Source: Streptomyces sp. Ru72 (GTDB lineage Bacteria; Actinomycetota; Actinomycetes; Streptomycetales; Streptomycetaceae). From it: DNA of 64,000 bases. Both the position numbers and the translations under genes were made by a program. Positions 8,537 to 17,775 of the stretch are shown in pieces (position 1 is the first letter of the stretch; every line of letters starts with the position of its first letter). The notes beneath the pieces are model-generated. The model made no database searches. It saw nothing but the letters and a program-made list of their open reading frames with translations, and had not been told where the DNA came from. Where the stretch lies: assembly GCF_002920635.1 (NCBI RefSeq), contig NZ_PQSR01000010.1:62001-126000 (forward strand). Direction: 5' to 3'.

Positions 8537-9061
8537 ATGAGTGTTCCTCTCACCCTGTTGGGGCTGTTGGAGCGAGAGCCGAGCCACGGCTACGACCTCA
8601 AGCGGGACTACGACGCGTTCTTCGGCCGCGGCAAGCCGCTGCCCTACGGGCAGGTCTATACGACTCTTGGCCGGTTGGCGCGGGACGGGAAGGTCATCGC
8701 CGGCGAGGCGGAGCCCGGGGACGGCCCCGAGCGCAAGCGCTACGTGATCACCGAGGCGGGGGCGACGGAGTTCGAGACCTGGCTCACCGAGCCGGTGGCC
8801 CCCGAGCCCAATCTGCAGAGCGTGCTGTTCACCAAGGTCGTGCTGGCCCTGATGCTCGGCCGCGACGCCCAGGAGTACCTCGACACTCAGCGGGCCGCCC
8901 ACCTTCAGCGGATGCACGAGCTGACCCGGCTGCGCCGCACCGGCCCGCTCGTGGACGCCCTGCTCGCCGACCACGGGCTGTTCCACCTGGAGGCCGACCT
9001 ACGGTGGATCGAGCTGACCACGGACCGGCTGGATGCGCTCGCAGCGGCGGTGCGCGCATGA
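8537..9061 (+). CDS. PadR-family transcriptional regulator
   Basis: 174 aa from the Met of MSVPLTLLGLLE; an in-frame ATG at 8525 would add four residues. The N-terminal winged helix has the PadR signature: LLGLLEREPSHGYDLKRDYD, then LPYGQVYTTLGRLARDGKV and the wing KRYVITEAG. The C-terminal helices (from about residue 90) are the Vir_act_alpha_C-type dimerisation segment. The stop overlaps the ABC ATPase start (ATGA at 9058-9061), so translation is coupled. Such regulators usually repress an adjacent multidrug or peptide exporter and release DNA on binding the drug. The inverted repeat just upstream is the likely operator. Confidence 0.9.
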   Translation: MSVPLTLLGLLEREPSHGYDLKRDYDAFFGRGKPLPYGQVYTTLGRLARDGKVIAGEAEPGDGPERKRYVITEAGATEFETWLTEPVAPEPNLQSVLFTKVVLALMLGRDAQEYLDTQRAAHLQRMHELTRLRRTGPLVDALLADHGLFHLEADLRWIELTTDRLDALAAAVRA

Positions 9062-9744
9062 CCGCCCTCATCGAGGCCCGCGACCTCACCCTCTCCTTCG
9101 GCGAGACCTCCGCCCTGCGCGGCGCCAGCCTGGCCATCGAGGCCGGCGAGGTGCTCGCCGTCATGGGCCCGAGCGGCTCGGGCAAGTCCACCCTGCTGCA
9201 CTGCCTGGCCGGCATCCTCACCCCCGACTCGGGCGAGGTGCACTTCGACGGACGCCGCATCGACACCATGAACGAGGCGGACCGCAGCGCCCTGCGCCGC
9301 GACACCTTCGGCTTCGTCTTCCAGTTCGGCCAGCTCGTCCCGGAGTTGACCGCCGAGGAGAACGTCGCCCTGCCGCTGCTGTTCTCCGGCGTACGCCGGG
9401 CGGCAGCGCTCGCCGAGGCCCGGCCCTGGTTCGCCCGGCTGGGGCTGGACGGCCTGGAGCGGCGCCGCTCCGGGGAGTTGTCGGGCGGTCAAGCGCAGCG
9501 GGTGGCGCTGGCCCGGGGTCTGGTGGCCCGGCCCAAGGTGCTGTTCGCCGACGAGCCGACCGGGGCGCTGGACTCGCTGACCGGCGAACAGGTGATGGAC
9601 CTGATGGTGGACGCGGCCCACGAGGAGGGCACCACCGTCGTCCTGGTGACCCACGAGCCCCGGGTCGCCGCGCACGCCGACCGGGAAGCAATGGTCCGGG
9701 ACGGCAAGGCCAGGCTGCTCACGACCGGACGGATCGCCTCGTGA
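9058..9744 (+). CDS. ABC transporter ATP-binding protein (MacB/LolD type)
   Basis: 228 aa, starting at the ATG that overlaps the PadR stop. Walker A GPSGSGKS (37-44), Q-loop FQFGQLVP (89-96), signature LSGGQ (141-145), Walker B VLFADEP (161-167), D-loop GALD and switch His199 are all intact. The compact single-NBD form without extra domains and its pairing with an FtsX-like permease place it in the MacB/LolD group of exporters or lipid/peptide extruders. The stop overlaps the permease GTG start (GTGA at 9741-9744). It energises the membrane partner; the substrate is unknown. Confidence 0.93.
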   Translation: MTALIEARDLTLSFGETSALRGASLAIEAGEVLAVMGPSGSGKSTLLHCLAGILTPDSGEVHFDGRRIDTMNEADRSALRRDTFGFVFQFGQLVPELTAEENVALPLLFSGVRRAAALAEARPWFARLGLDGLERRRSGELSGGQAQRVALARGLVARPKVLFADEPTGALDSLTGEQVMDLMVDAAHEEGTTVVLVTHEPRVAAHADREAMVRDGKARLLTTGRIAS

Positions 9745-11969
9745 TCGCCTTCGCCGTCCGCTTGGCGGTCAGCGGAGGCCGGGAGGCGGTCGCCCGGCTG
9801 GTCATGATCGCCGCCGCGGTGGCCATCGGGGTAGGGCTGCTGCTGTCGACCTTCGCCGGCATGCACGCTGTCGACCGGTCGAACCAGAGGCAGGTGTGGC
9901 TCGACACCGGCGCCGTGAGCCGTACGACGTCGGCGGACCCGCTGTGGTGGTGGCCGCACGGTGACTACTACGACGGCAATTCCATCACCGAGGTCGACGT
10001 CGCCGCGACCGGCCCGACTTCTCCCGTCCCCCCTGGTCTGACGCACCTGCCGGCGCCCGGCGAGTACTACGCCTCTCCCGCGCTGGCCGAACTGATCCGC
10101 GACACCCCGGCCGACCAACTGGGCGACCGCTTCCCGGGCCGGCTCGCCGGCCCGATCGGCGAGGCCGCTCTGCCCTCCCCGGACTCGCTGATCGCCGTGA
10201 TCGGCCGTACCCCCGCGCAGATCAAGAGTGCACCGGGGGCGAGAGAGGTCACCGCCATCGCCAGTACCCGGCCGCTCTCCTGCGACAACCAGTGCTGGGA
10301 CAACGCCGTGCGCGGTGACGCCATGACGCTCATCTTCTCCGTGGTGGCAGGCGCGCTGATCTTCCCGGTACTGATCTTCATCGGCACCGCGACGCGTCTG
10401 TCCGCCGCCACCCGCGAGCAGCGCTACGCGGCGATGCGGCTGGTCGGTGCCACTCCCCGGCAGGTGGCGGTGATCTCGGCGGTGGAGTCGACGCTGGCGG
10501 CGGCCGCCGGGACAGTGGTCGGTTTCGGGCTCTACGCCGCGCTGCGCCCGCTGGTCGCCACCATCTCGTTCACCGGGCAGCAGCGATTCTTCCTCGAGGA
10601 TCTGACACTCAGCGCCCCGCAGGCCCTCGGCGTCGCCGTCGGCGTGCCGATGGCGGCGGCGATCGCGGCGCGGCTGGCGCTGCGCCGGGTCACCATCTCC
10701 CCGCTCGGAGTGACCCGCCGAGTGACCCCGCGCCCACCGCGCGCCTGGCGGCTGATCCCGCTCTTGGCGGGCCTGGCCGAGCTGGCGTACTTCATCAACC
10801 GTCGCCCGGTGACCGGGAACGGCCAGGCGGCGGCCTACCTCCCCGGCTTCCTGGTGGCGATGCTGGGCCTGGTGATCGCCGGGCCGTGGCTGACCATGAC
10901 CGCCGCCCGGGCGGTGGCCCGGCGGACCCGACGCCCGGCCATGCTGATAGCGGTGCGCCGGCTCGCCGACGACCCGAAGGCCGGTTTCCGCGCGGTCAGC
11001 GGCCTTGTCCTGGCCCTGTTCGTGACCACCGCCACGGTCAGCATCATCGGCACCATCAACCACCACCGCGACATGCTCGGCGGCGACCGGCAGACCCGGA
11101 CGGTGGTGGAGGACGGCGACCCCGGCGGGGCGCCGCTGGCCGGGACCATCCCGACACGGCTGCTCACCGAGATCCGGACGATTCCGGGCGTCCGCGGCCT
11201 GGCCACCGTGCACGCGAACCCCGGCGGCATCGGCAAGGTCCCGGTCCCGGGCGATCACCCCCCGTTGGTACCGGTGTTGGTTTCGTGCTCCGATCTGGCG
11301 CAGACCCCGATGGTCGGCCGCTGCACGGCCGGGGCGAGCGTCGCGGCCGTCGACTTCTTCACCTTCGGCAGCCTGGTCTCGCAGCCGGGCCGCCAGTGGC
11401 CTGCCGCCGCGATCAGCACGGCCGCCGTCGCAAGACTGCCCGTGCAACTGGTCTACGTGGCCACCGACGGGTCGACGGCGGCCAAGGAGCGCGTGCGGAC
11501 CCTGCTCACCATCGCCTATCCGCGGCAGCAGGCCCGCACGGTCGGCGACTGGGGCACCACCCTGCAGCAGGAGCTGGCCGGTTGGCGGCAATTGGCCAAC
11601 GTGGTGCTGTTGACCACGCTGCCGATCGCGGGCTGCAGCCTGGCGGTGAGCGTCGTCGCGGGCCTGTCGGACCGCAGGCGCCCGTTCGCGATCCTGCGGC
11701 TCACCGGCGCGCCGCTGCGGCTGCTGCGGCGCGTGGTCGGACTGGAGAGCGCGCTGCCGTTGCTGGCGGTCTCCGCGATCGCGATCAGCACCGCCTTCGC
11801 CGCGTCGGCCATGTTCCTGAGGTCGCAGATGCACTACGACCTGATCTCGCCGGACGCGGTGTACTACGCGCTTGTCGCGGGCGGACTGGCCGCCGCGCTC
11901 GGGATCATCGCCTCGACCCTCCCCCTGCTCAGACGCATCACCGGCCCCGAAGCCGCTCGCAACGGCTGA
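9741..11969 (+). CDS. FtsX-like ABC transporter permease
   Basis: 742 aa, GTG start coupled to the ATPase stop. The layout is that of double FtsX permeases. A first membrane helix (residues about 16-40) is followed by a large external domain. A three-helix FtsX unit comes next (TLIFSVVAGALIFPVLIFIG, then the ATREQRYAAMRLVGATPRQV coupling helix that docks on the ATPase). Two central helices, a second external domain and a C-terminal FtsX unit (LANVVLLTTLPIAGCSLAVS, SDRRRPFAILRLTGAPLRLL) complete it. With the ATPase it forms an exporter, probably for an antibiotic or lipid, controlled by PadR. A strong hairpin 8 bases after the stop ends the operon. Confidence 0.9.
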   Translation: MIAFAVRLAVSGGREAVARLVMIAAAVAIGVGLLLSTFAGMHAVDRSNQRQVWLDTGAVSRTTSADPLWWWPHGDYYDGNSITEVDVAATGPTSPVPPGLTHLPAPGEYYASPALAELIRDTPADQLGDRFPGRLAGPIGEAALPSPDSLIAVIGRTPAQIKSAPGAREVTAIASTRPLSCDNQCWDNAVRGDAMTLIFSVVAGALIFPVLIFIGTATRLSAATREQRYAAMRLVGATPRQVAVISAVESTLAAAAGTVVGFGLYAALRPLVATISFTGQQRFFLEDLTLSAPQALGVAVGVPMAAAIAARLALRRVTISPLGVTRRVTPRPPRAWRLIPLLAGLAELAYFINRRPVTGNGQAAAYLPGFLVAMLGLVIAGPWLTMTAARAVARRTRRPAMLIAVRRLADDPKAGFRAVSGLVLALFVTTATVSIIGTINHHRDMLGGDRQTRTVVEDGDPGGAPLAGTIPTRLLTEIRTIPGVRGLATVHANPGGIGKVPVPGDHPPLVPVLVSCSDLAQTPMVGRCTAGASVAAVDFFTFGSLVSQPGRQWPAAAISTAAVARLPVQLVYVATDGSTAAKERVRTLLTIAYPRQQARTVGDWGTTLQQELAGWRQLANVVLLTTLPIAGCSLAVSVVAGLSDRRRPFAILRLTGAPLRLLRRVVGLESALPLLAVSAIAISTAFAASAMFLRSQMHYDLISPDAVYYALVAGGLAAALGIIASTLPLLRRITGPEAARNG

Positions 11970-11976
11970 CGCGCCT

Positions 11977-12020
11977 CCCGCTACGGCCCCGGGTGCTGCG
12001 GCGCCCAGGGCCGTAGCGGG
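11977..12020 (+). terminator. rho-independent-type terminator of the PadR-ABC operon
   Basis: cccgctacggccc (11977-11989) pairs perfectly with gggccgtagcggg (12008-12020) around an 18-base loop, beginning 8 bases after the permease stop. A 13-bp GC-rich stem between convergent genes is a convincing transcription stop for both strands, although no U-run follows. Confidence 0.75.
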
Positions 12021-12024
12021 GCTC

Positions 12025-12684
12025 TCAGCGCACCGCGCAGTTCCCTCTTCTCCGGGAGCAGTTGCCGTCTCTGATAGTCAAGGATCCGTTTGAGTACACC
12101 GGCCTTCGCCCAGCGGGCGAAGTAGCCGAAAACGGTACGCCAGGGGATGCCGAAGTTGGCGGGCAGCGCCCTACCTCGAGTGAAGCAGAGCAGGAAGGCA
12201 GGCAACGGGCCGCGAACACACCGCAGTTGGCTCCTGACACCCAGCTTGCGGCCAGGGTCTCGTGATGCCGCCGCACTACCGCTTTGGCCAGCAGCTGAAG
12301 GGTGGACTCGATCGCGCCCATCTGGGCCATGACGGTGCGGAGATAGGGGTCGTCGGGGGGCTTGGTCTGGTGTGGGAGGAGGGTCCCGGCGATGAAGTTG
12401 GCGACGCGGTGGTGCACGGTGTCGAAGAAGGCCCGCTCGTAGCCGATCCACACGTCCGGCGCGTCGTCCAGCAGCCGGTATCCCCATTTTCTGTCCCAGG
12501 TCACGGGCGGCAGACCGCGTGCGGCGGCGACCTGACGCAGGTGCGCGAGCCCGGTGTGGATCTGCGCGCGGGTGCGTTCAGTGGCGGCCATGAGCTGGGT
12601 GACGCTCAAGCCGGCGGGGCGGGCCTCCTGCAGGGCGCTGAGGATCGCTTCGGCGTGGACGTGAGCGGGGACGCCCCGCCCCAT
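12025..12684 (-). CDS. RacP-like DNA-binding protein, C-terminus overwritten
   Basis: 219 aa as read, but only the first ~150 look native. Residues 5-60 form a winged-helix-like segment (AEAILSALQEARPAGLSVTQLMAATERTRAQIHTGLAHLR), followed by WDRKWGYRLLDD and helices ending near RRHHETLA. This matches my recollection of the Streptomyces proteins named RacP, of unknown function. The remaining ~65 residues are a shifted reading of an IS transposase scrap (12060-12180) and are Ser/Arg/Cys-rich nonsense. It starts 4 bases after the stop of the DUF6192-like gene, implying one operon. Function after truncation is doubtful. Confidence 0.55.
   Translation of the reverse strand: MGRGVPAHVHAEAILSALQEARPAGLSVTQLMAATERTRAQIHTGLAHLRQVAAARGLPPVTWDRKWGYRLLDDAPDVWIGYERAFFDTVHHRVANFIAGTLLPHQTKPPDDPYLRTVMAQMGAIESTLQLLAKAVVRRHHETLAASWVSGANCGVFAARCLPSCSASLEVGRCPPTSASPGVPFSATSPAGRRPVYSNGSLTIRDGNCSRRRGNCAVR
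12060..12180 (-). mobile_element. IS5-type transposase fragment
   Basis: In the minus frame offset from the RacP-like reading, LPANFGIPWRTVFGYFARWA followed by KAGVLKRIL matches the N-terminal DUF4096-like segment of IS5-family transposases (WxTVYxxFxRWxxxGVWxRI). Only about 40 codons remain, with no terminal repeats seen. It marks where an insertion removed the RacP-like C-terminus. Confidence 0.5.
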
Positions 12685-12687
12685 CGC

Positions 12688-13587
12688 CTACTCACCCGAG
12701 CCTTTCAGCAGCTTCTGGAGCCGCTCGTCCAGGTCTACTTCGCCGCGGTTGACGGCGATATCGATCCAGTCGGCCGCAGCGCGTACGCGTGAAAGTCCCC
12801 GACTGATGGTGACGCGTTGGGCATCGTCGTAGTGCTCGCCGCGCAGGTTCGGCACGATCCTGTCGGCAGTGGTGACGAACTGCGCGCAGGCCGCGACCGG
12901 GGCCATGAACTGGGCGCTGTGCTCCATGCGCTGAAGCTGCGGAGCGGCCTCCTGGTCACGAACTGGGCCTGCTGGCGGAACCGGTCGAACTGGGCTTCGT
13001 TGACCGCATGCCGGGCAGTGTCGTCGGCCATGGCCTTGTTGGCGACTGCCGGACGGCGCAGGAAGTCGGTGGTCACCACCGCCGCCACCGCGTCGTCAGC
13101 GGCCAGATCGTGGATCGCTTCCACCTTCTCCTCGATGCTTTCCGGGGAGTCGACCTTCCAGCCCACGACCTGGTTCGCGCTGTCGTGCGTCCACCTCGGC
13201 GGACCACCGCGCGAGCTGGGCCGGGGGGTGACCGCCTCGAACCGGACCTGTTCGTCGGGAATGCTGGCGAGGATCTTGTGGATCGTGTGTGAGACGTCCG
13301 ACCGCCGAGGCTCCTTCGGCCAGCGCGAGGACACCCATCGGTGTCTGCGAACAGTGGTGTAAGCCAGGCCGACGTCTTCGGCGAACATCCGGATGGCCTC
13401 GCTGAACCGTGAACAGGTCGTCCTTCCCGGACGGATTCGCACCCCCATACGAACGCATCGGCTCGGTCTCCACAGACGCATCCCCGAGCCGCCACTGGGC
13501 ACTGCTCATCGCCGTGACCCAGTCCCGCCCCAGCTTGACCAGCTCGTCGTAACGTTCCCGGGTCACACTCCCGATCATCGCGGGCAT
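12688..13587 (-). pseudogene. DUF6192/RacO-like protein broken by two compensating frameshifts
   Basis: The coding pattern runs through three segments. From 13587, MIGSVTRERYDELVKLGRDW to GKDDLFTV. From about 13405 it moves to a second frame (SEAIRMFAEDVGLAYTTVRR, then VSHTIHKILASIPDE and VNEAQFDRFRQQAQFV). From about 12945 it returns to the first frame (MEHSAQFMAPVAACAQFV to DLDERLQKLLKGSGE). The central segment carries a helix-turn-helix-like AEDVGLAYTTVRRHRWVSSRW. Overall it resembles the ~300-aa Streptomyces DUF6192 family found beside RacP. One extra base and one missing base explain the breaks, so either the gene is dead or the sequence has two errors. Confidence 0.6.
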
Positions 13588-14079
13588 CCGGACATCACCC
13601 CCGGCGGACCCGGGTGCGGTACCTTATCTCTGCCGTCAACTCGCCCCGGCGGGCCGTCGCTTCGCACCATGCGACCGGTAGCAGGAACCCGCCAGGGCGC
13701 ACGGCCACCCAGTGAAGCACTATGGCAGCCCTCGAATGCGCGGTCCCACAACCCGGCGTCCGCCGCGCGCCGCCTATGCCAGGCCCGTTTGCGACAACGG
13801 GGAGAGCAGCACGTTGCCGAGGCAGGACGTTCGACCCCAACCATCCGCGACGCCCCGCACTCCGGGCAACTGGACGTTACACCGACCTGGACCCTCGGTC
13901 CTCGCCCCCGCTTGCCGCATCCGCCGCCAGTGCCGTGACCGGCACACCGACGAGCAGAACACCGCCGTGGCCTTCGCCGCGGGCATCAACGGACCGCCGC
14001 ACCCCCGGCACAGCCTCGGCCCGGTGTCGTCATCCGTGACCGCGACCAGCCTCAGCCGGGGCACCCTGTCCCTGCCCAT
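13575..14079 (-). pseudogene. double FCS-like zinc-ribbon protein with internal frameshift
   Basis: The first frame, from the ATG at 14079, contains CRGCGGPLMPAAKATAVFCS followed by SVCRSRHWRR, a C-x2-C...C-x3-C ribbon. Near 13870 the pattern moves by one base to CPECGASRMVGVERPASATC, then CSPRCRKRAWHRR, a second ribbon of the same kind. Such tandem ribbons with a terminal (R/K)xxWHRR are common in small Streptomyces proteins. The end overlaps the DUF6192-like start by 13 bases, so the three minus-strand genes form one decayed operon. A single-base sequencing error would restore an intact gene. Confidence 0.5.
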
Positions 14080-14211
14080 GCGGCCACCGTACGAAGCGAA
14101 AGTGGCCGCCGGTAGTCCCGTCGGCCACTGAGCAACGTCCGATGTCGGGGCGCCTGAAGTGTCGGTGCGCCGCCGGCGTGGCGTTCCTCGGCTGAAGGCC
14201 GGAAGGATCTC

Positions 14212-15156
14212 TCAGCCGGCCTGGCCGATGGTCACGGTGCGGAATCCCGGAGCGAAGTCATCGAAGGACTGTTCCCAGGACTCGCCCGGCCAGTAGTAGG
14301 TCACACGGCCCTCGGAGGGCCGGTAATGGGCGGTGTAGACGGTTCCCAGCCACTCCTCGTACGCGGATTGATACAGGGGCGGCTTCAACATCGCCGCCAC
14401 ATCCATGCCGGCTGCGCGAATGGCGCTCAACCGCTCCTGCGTCCTGGAGGACTGCTCCTGATCGTCAGGCACCGGCATGTGCTGATGGTTGGCAGCGCAG
14501 GCGTCCGGTGCCTCAGTCAGTGAGATGTCCGGCCCCACGAACACCGTCCGTGCCTGCTCGGAGTCTACGAGAGTGACGTTCTGCGGGATTGCGATCGGTA
14601 TGGACTTCAGCTTGCCGACTGCCTCGTCAACGGTGGTACACGTCTCCAATAGGTAGCGCAGGACAATGAGGATGGCGAAGCCCGGGCCGTGGACGAATCG
14701 CCCACCGAAGGTGAGTGAGACAGCGAGCCCGGCGTCGTTCATCCCGTCCAGCAAGCCCCAGGCGGCATCCTGCATTCCGATCACCGGCCGCAGGAAGTGG
14801 GAGGAGACAATAGTGCCCTCGCACTCATCGGGGCTGAAGTCGTAGTTGCGCAGCAGAGTGCCACTGCCACCGATCTGGGTGCAACCCGAGAAGAACGGTC
14901 GCAAGGCCGCGAGGGTGAGGAAGGTCTCCCCTTCGGGCCGGTCGAGCTGACCGGCGAGGCGATCGAGTACGGGGACCAGCTCCGGCATGTGCGCCTCGAA
15001 CAGCCTCCGAGCACGGTCCGCGCCCTCTACGGTCCGGCTTTCCTCGGTCATCCACCCCTCCGCGAGCGGCCACAGAGCCTGTGTATGGGTGGCCCATCGC
15101 CCGTCGCTTCCGTCACCGATCTCGATAGCACGGAAGGTCTTCTGCTGTTGGCTCAT
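14212..15156 (-). CDS. C45-type acyltransferase/hydrolase (penicillin acylase-like NTN fold)
   Basis: 314 aa. The segment FFSGCTQIGGSGTLLRNYDF (from residue 88) holds the self-exposed catalytic Cys92 of the peptidase C45/AAT family and the NYDF strand that follows it. WGLLDGMNDAGLAVSLTFGG and IPIAIPQNVTLVDSEQARTV match the NTN-hydrolase core. Family members process themselves before the Cys and cleave or transfer acyl amides (isopenicillin N acyltransferase, acid ceramidase-like enzymes). The substrate here is unknown. No signal peptide is visible. AAGGGAAC precedes the ATG. It stands alone between the decayed operon and a truncated hydrolase. Confidence 0.8.
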   Translation of the reverse strand: MSQQQKTFRAIEIGDGSDGRWATHTQALWPLAEGWMTEESRTVEGADRARRLFEAHMPELVPVLDRLAGQLDRPEGETFLTLAALRPFFSGCTQIGGSGTLLRNYDFSPDECEGTIVSSHFLRPVIGMQDAAWGLLDGMNDAGLAVSLTFGGRFVHGPGFAILIVLRYLLETCTTVDEAVGKLKSIPIAIPQNVTLVDSEQARTVFVGPDISLTEAPDACAANHQHMPVPDDQEQSSRTQERLSAIRAAGMDVAAMLKPPLYQSAYEEWLGTVYTAHYRPSEGRVTYYWPGESWEQSFDDFAPGFRTVTIGQAG

Positions 15157-15240
15157 GGCTGCCGTTCCCTTGTGGATGTCTGTTGAAGTGATGGCAACCT
15201 AGCTAATCTCGCAGGTAGTTCACCAGATCAGACATGGTCG

Positions 15241-16059
15241 GTGGAGGCATCCGGGGTATCCACAGATCATCTTGAACTGCATAGCAAGGTGTTCGCCGCG
15301 ACGACCGTTGCCGCGCGGGGCCAAGGCCAGCGGCTGACCTGCACTACAGCCCTCCTCAACTTGCCGTGTAGAGCTCAAATACAGCTGGGCCGGTCGCCCT
15401 GGCGGGGGCGCCATTCCCTCGCCCGGCATGTCGACGATCTTGCTGAGCTGCTCGACGCATGGGACGTATCCAAGGCCGTGCTGATTGGGCATTCCTACGG
15501 CACTAACCTGGCGAGCCGGTTCTGCCTGGCACACTCTGACCGGGTTGCCGCGATGCTGCTGATGTGCGGGCCGTTCGTCGGTGATTGGCGCTCCAGAAGC
15601 CAAGCGGAGCGCGATCGCCGCATGTCCGCAGCACAGCAGGAACGGCTCCGCGCATTGGAGGAGTTGCCGGACCGCACGGAGGAACAGGAAGTCGAACTGC
15701 TCACGCTGGCCTGGTTCACCGACCACGCCGATCCCGAACGCGGGTGGGACTGGGCAGCACAGGGTGCCCGGCGGCGTCGCCCCGTCAACTGGACTATGAA
15801 TGGTGAACTTGGCAGGGAAGGACGCGCGGACCCGCTCGATGCGCATCTGGCCGAGCTGCGCGCGTGCCTGCCCGCGCGAACGGAACTCCTCGGTGGGGCT
15901 GACGATCCCCGCCCGGTGTCGGCTCTTGAATCACTTGCGCTCCGGCTCGATCTTCCACTGACGCGGATCGAGGGCGCTGGGCACGAGCCCTGGCTGGAGC
16001 AGCCTGACGCCGTGCGTGCGCACCTTCGGCGATTCGTGCAAGGCGCGATGGGCGCATAG
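15241..16059 (+). pseudogene. alpha/beta hydrolase (prolyl aminopeptidase-like) lacking its N-terminus
   Basis: From GRSPWRGRHSLARHVDDLAE (residue 50 of the open frame) onward the sequence is a normal proline-iminopeptidase-like alpha/beta hydrolase: nucleophile elbow GHSYG (Ser85), long cap helices (AERDRRMSAAQQERLRALEE), a DDPRPVSALE acid region and GAGHEPWLEQPD with the catalytic His. The preceding ~50 codons are unrelated and lack the first strands and HGGPG oxyanion motif. The gene thus appears to have lost about 90 residues. A start at 15241 is formally possible but the product would probably not fold. Confidence 0.6.
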
Positions 16060-16226
16060 GGTTCCGGTTTGCTGGCTGACGTCATCCCCAGCTGCCGGCA
16101 CGGCGGAGGGTTCGGTGTCGAAATGGGCCTCGACCTAGGCCGCTCATTTGGGTCGTCGCCGGACGCTGGGGCGGCCTTTGTCTGATCATGTGCTCCGACC
16201 AAGGTGCACCGATCGAGACGAAGGCC

Positions 16227-17620
16227 GTGAGGGTGAGTCTGCTGCCTGACGCCGGTCCCGGGGAAGCGTTCGCGCAAGCGTCACGCTTCCGAGAGAACTC
16301 TTTCGACTGCCTGGCCGCGCGCAGGGACGAACTGTTCGAGCTTGTGGACGCATTGCTGTGCGCGGACGGTCCGGTGACGTCGCCGGTGGATCTGACGCTG
16401 GTGGCCGAGCACCGGCGTGGGCACGGCGCCATGTACGAGGCATCGAACCACGGGAACGTGGACGTTCCCCGGCTTCGGCGGGTGCTGGCCGGGCTGCCGA
16501 TGCCGCAGGCCGCCGACGGACGCCTGGTCCTGGCGATCGACGTCAGCAACTGGCTCCGCCCCGACGCCCCGACCAGCGCGGACCGCCTGTTCTGCCACGT
16601 CTACGGCCGCAGCGGCCGGTCCTCGGACCAGTTCATCCCCGGCTGGCCGTACTCCTTCGTCGCCGCCCTGGAATCGGGCCGGACGTCCTGGTGCCAGCTC
16701 CTGGACGCCGTCCATCTCGGACCCGATGACGACGTCACCGAGATCACCGCCGCCCAGCTCCGCCGTGTGGTCACGGACCTGATCGAGATGGGCCGCTGGC
16801 ACTTACGGCGACCGCGACATCCTCATCCTCTTCGACGCCGGCTACGACGCCCCGCGCATGGCCCACCTCCTCGACGGCCTCCCGGTCGAGGTGCTGGGAC
16901 GGATGCGCTCCGACCGCGTCATGCGACGGCCGACACCCACGCTCAAGGAGTACGCCCTGTCCTACCCCCAGGGCGGGCGACCGCCGAAACACGGCAAGGA
17001 GTTCCGCTTCGCCAAGCCGGACACCTGGGGCGAGCCGGACGCGGCCACGACGCAGGTCACCGACCGGTACGGCACCGCCCGCGCGATGGCCTGGGACCGC
17101 ATCCACCCCCGCCTGACCACCCGCTCCGCCTGGATCGACCACACCGGCGAACTCCCCATCATCGAAGGCACGCTGATCCGCCTCCAGGTCGACCGCCTGC
17201 CCGGCGGAGGCGACCCGCTCCCGCTCTGGCTCTGGTCGTCCGCCACCGGCCTGAACAGCGAGGACGTCGACGTGCGCTGGCAGGCGTTCCTGAGGCGCTT
17301 CGACATCGAGCACCTCTTCAGGCTGATGAAACAGACCCTCGGCTGGACCCGTCCGAAGCTGCGGACCCCCCGAGGCCGGCGAGCGATGGACCTGGCTGAT
17401 CATCGCCGCGCACACCCAGATCCGCCTTCTGCGCGGGGCCGCCGCCGACTTGCGGCGGCCGTGGGAGAAGCCCGCCGAGCTTGGCCGGCTCACCCCGGCC
17501 CGAGTCCGCCGGGGGTTTCGGAACCTCCGCCCGCACCTGCACTGTCCGGCTCGCGCGCCAAAGCCATCAACTCCCGCCCTTCGAACGAAACCGACTCAGA
17601 CCATACAGAACAAGCTCAGG
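16227..17620 (+). mobile_element. IS701-type transposase, broken by two frameshifts
   Basis: Starts at GTG 16227 with VRVSLLPDAGPGEAFAQASR, the usual opening of the large Streptomyces IS701-like transposase group. Frame 1 carries LAIDVSNWLRPDAPTSADRL, the first catalytic Asp region, to about 16795. The pattern moves to a second frame at GDRDILILFDAGYDAPRMAH (second Asp) and runs through LRTPRGRR with the FDIEHLFRLMKQTLGW segment (catalytic Glu). Near 17360 it moves to a third frame (ERWTWLIIAAHTQIRLLRGA, then PARVRRGFRNLRPHL). Two indels leave no intact enzyme. Terminal inverted repeats were not identified, so element borders are unknown. Confidence 0.75.
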
Positions 17621-17775
17621 GCGACGGCCGTGGGTCCGTCTGTCGGGCGGGTGAGCGGCTGCCCGCCGGGTCCCGGCGCCACATCTGGAGCGCACGCCGA
17701 GGGCGTCGACCTGACGGGCGCGGTTGGCGATTCCTCGGCTGGCACAACCTGGCCGAGGACGTAGGCGAGTGATTC

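Noticed and set aside
9489..11834. A 781-codon minus-strand open frame across the ABC permease
   Set aside because: Gln/Arg/His-rich antisense shadow created by GC-biased codons; the plus strand has an unambiguous FtsX permease.
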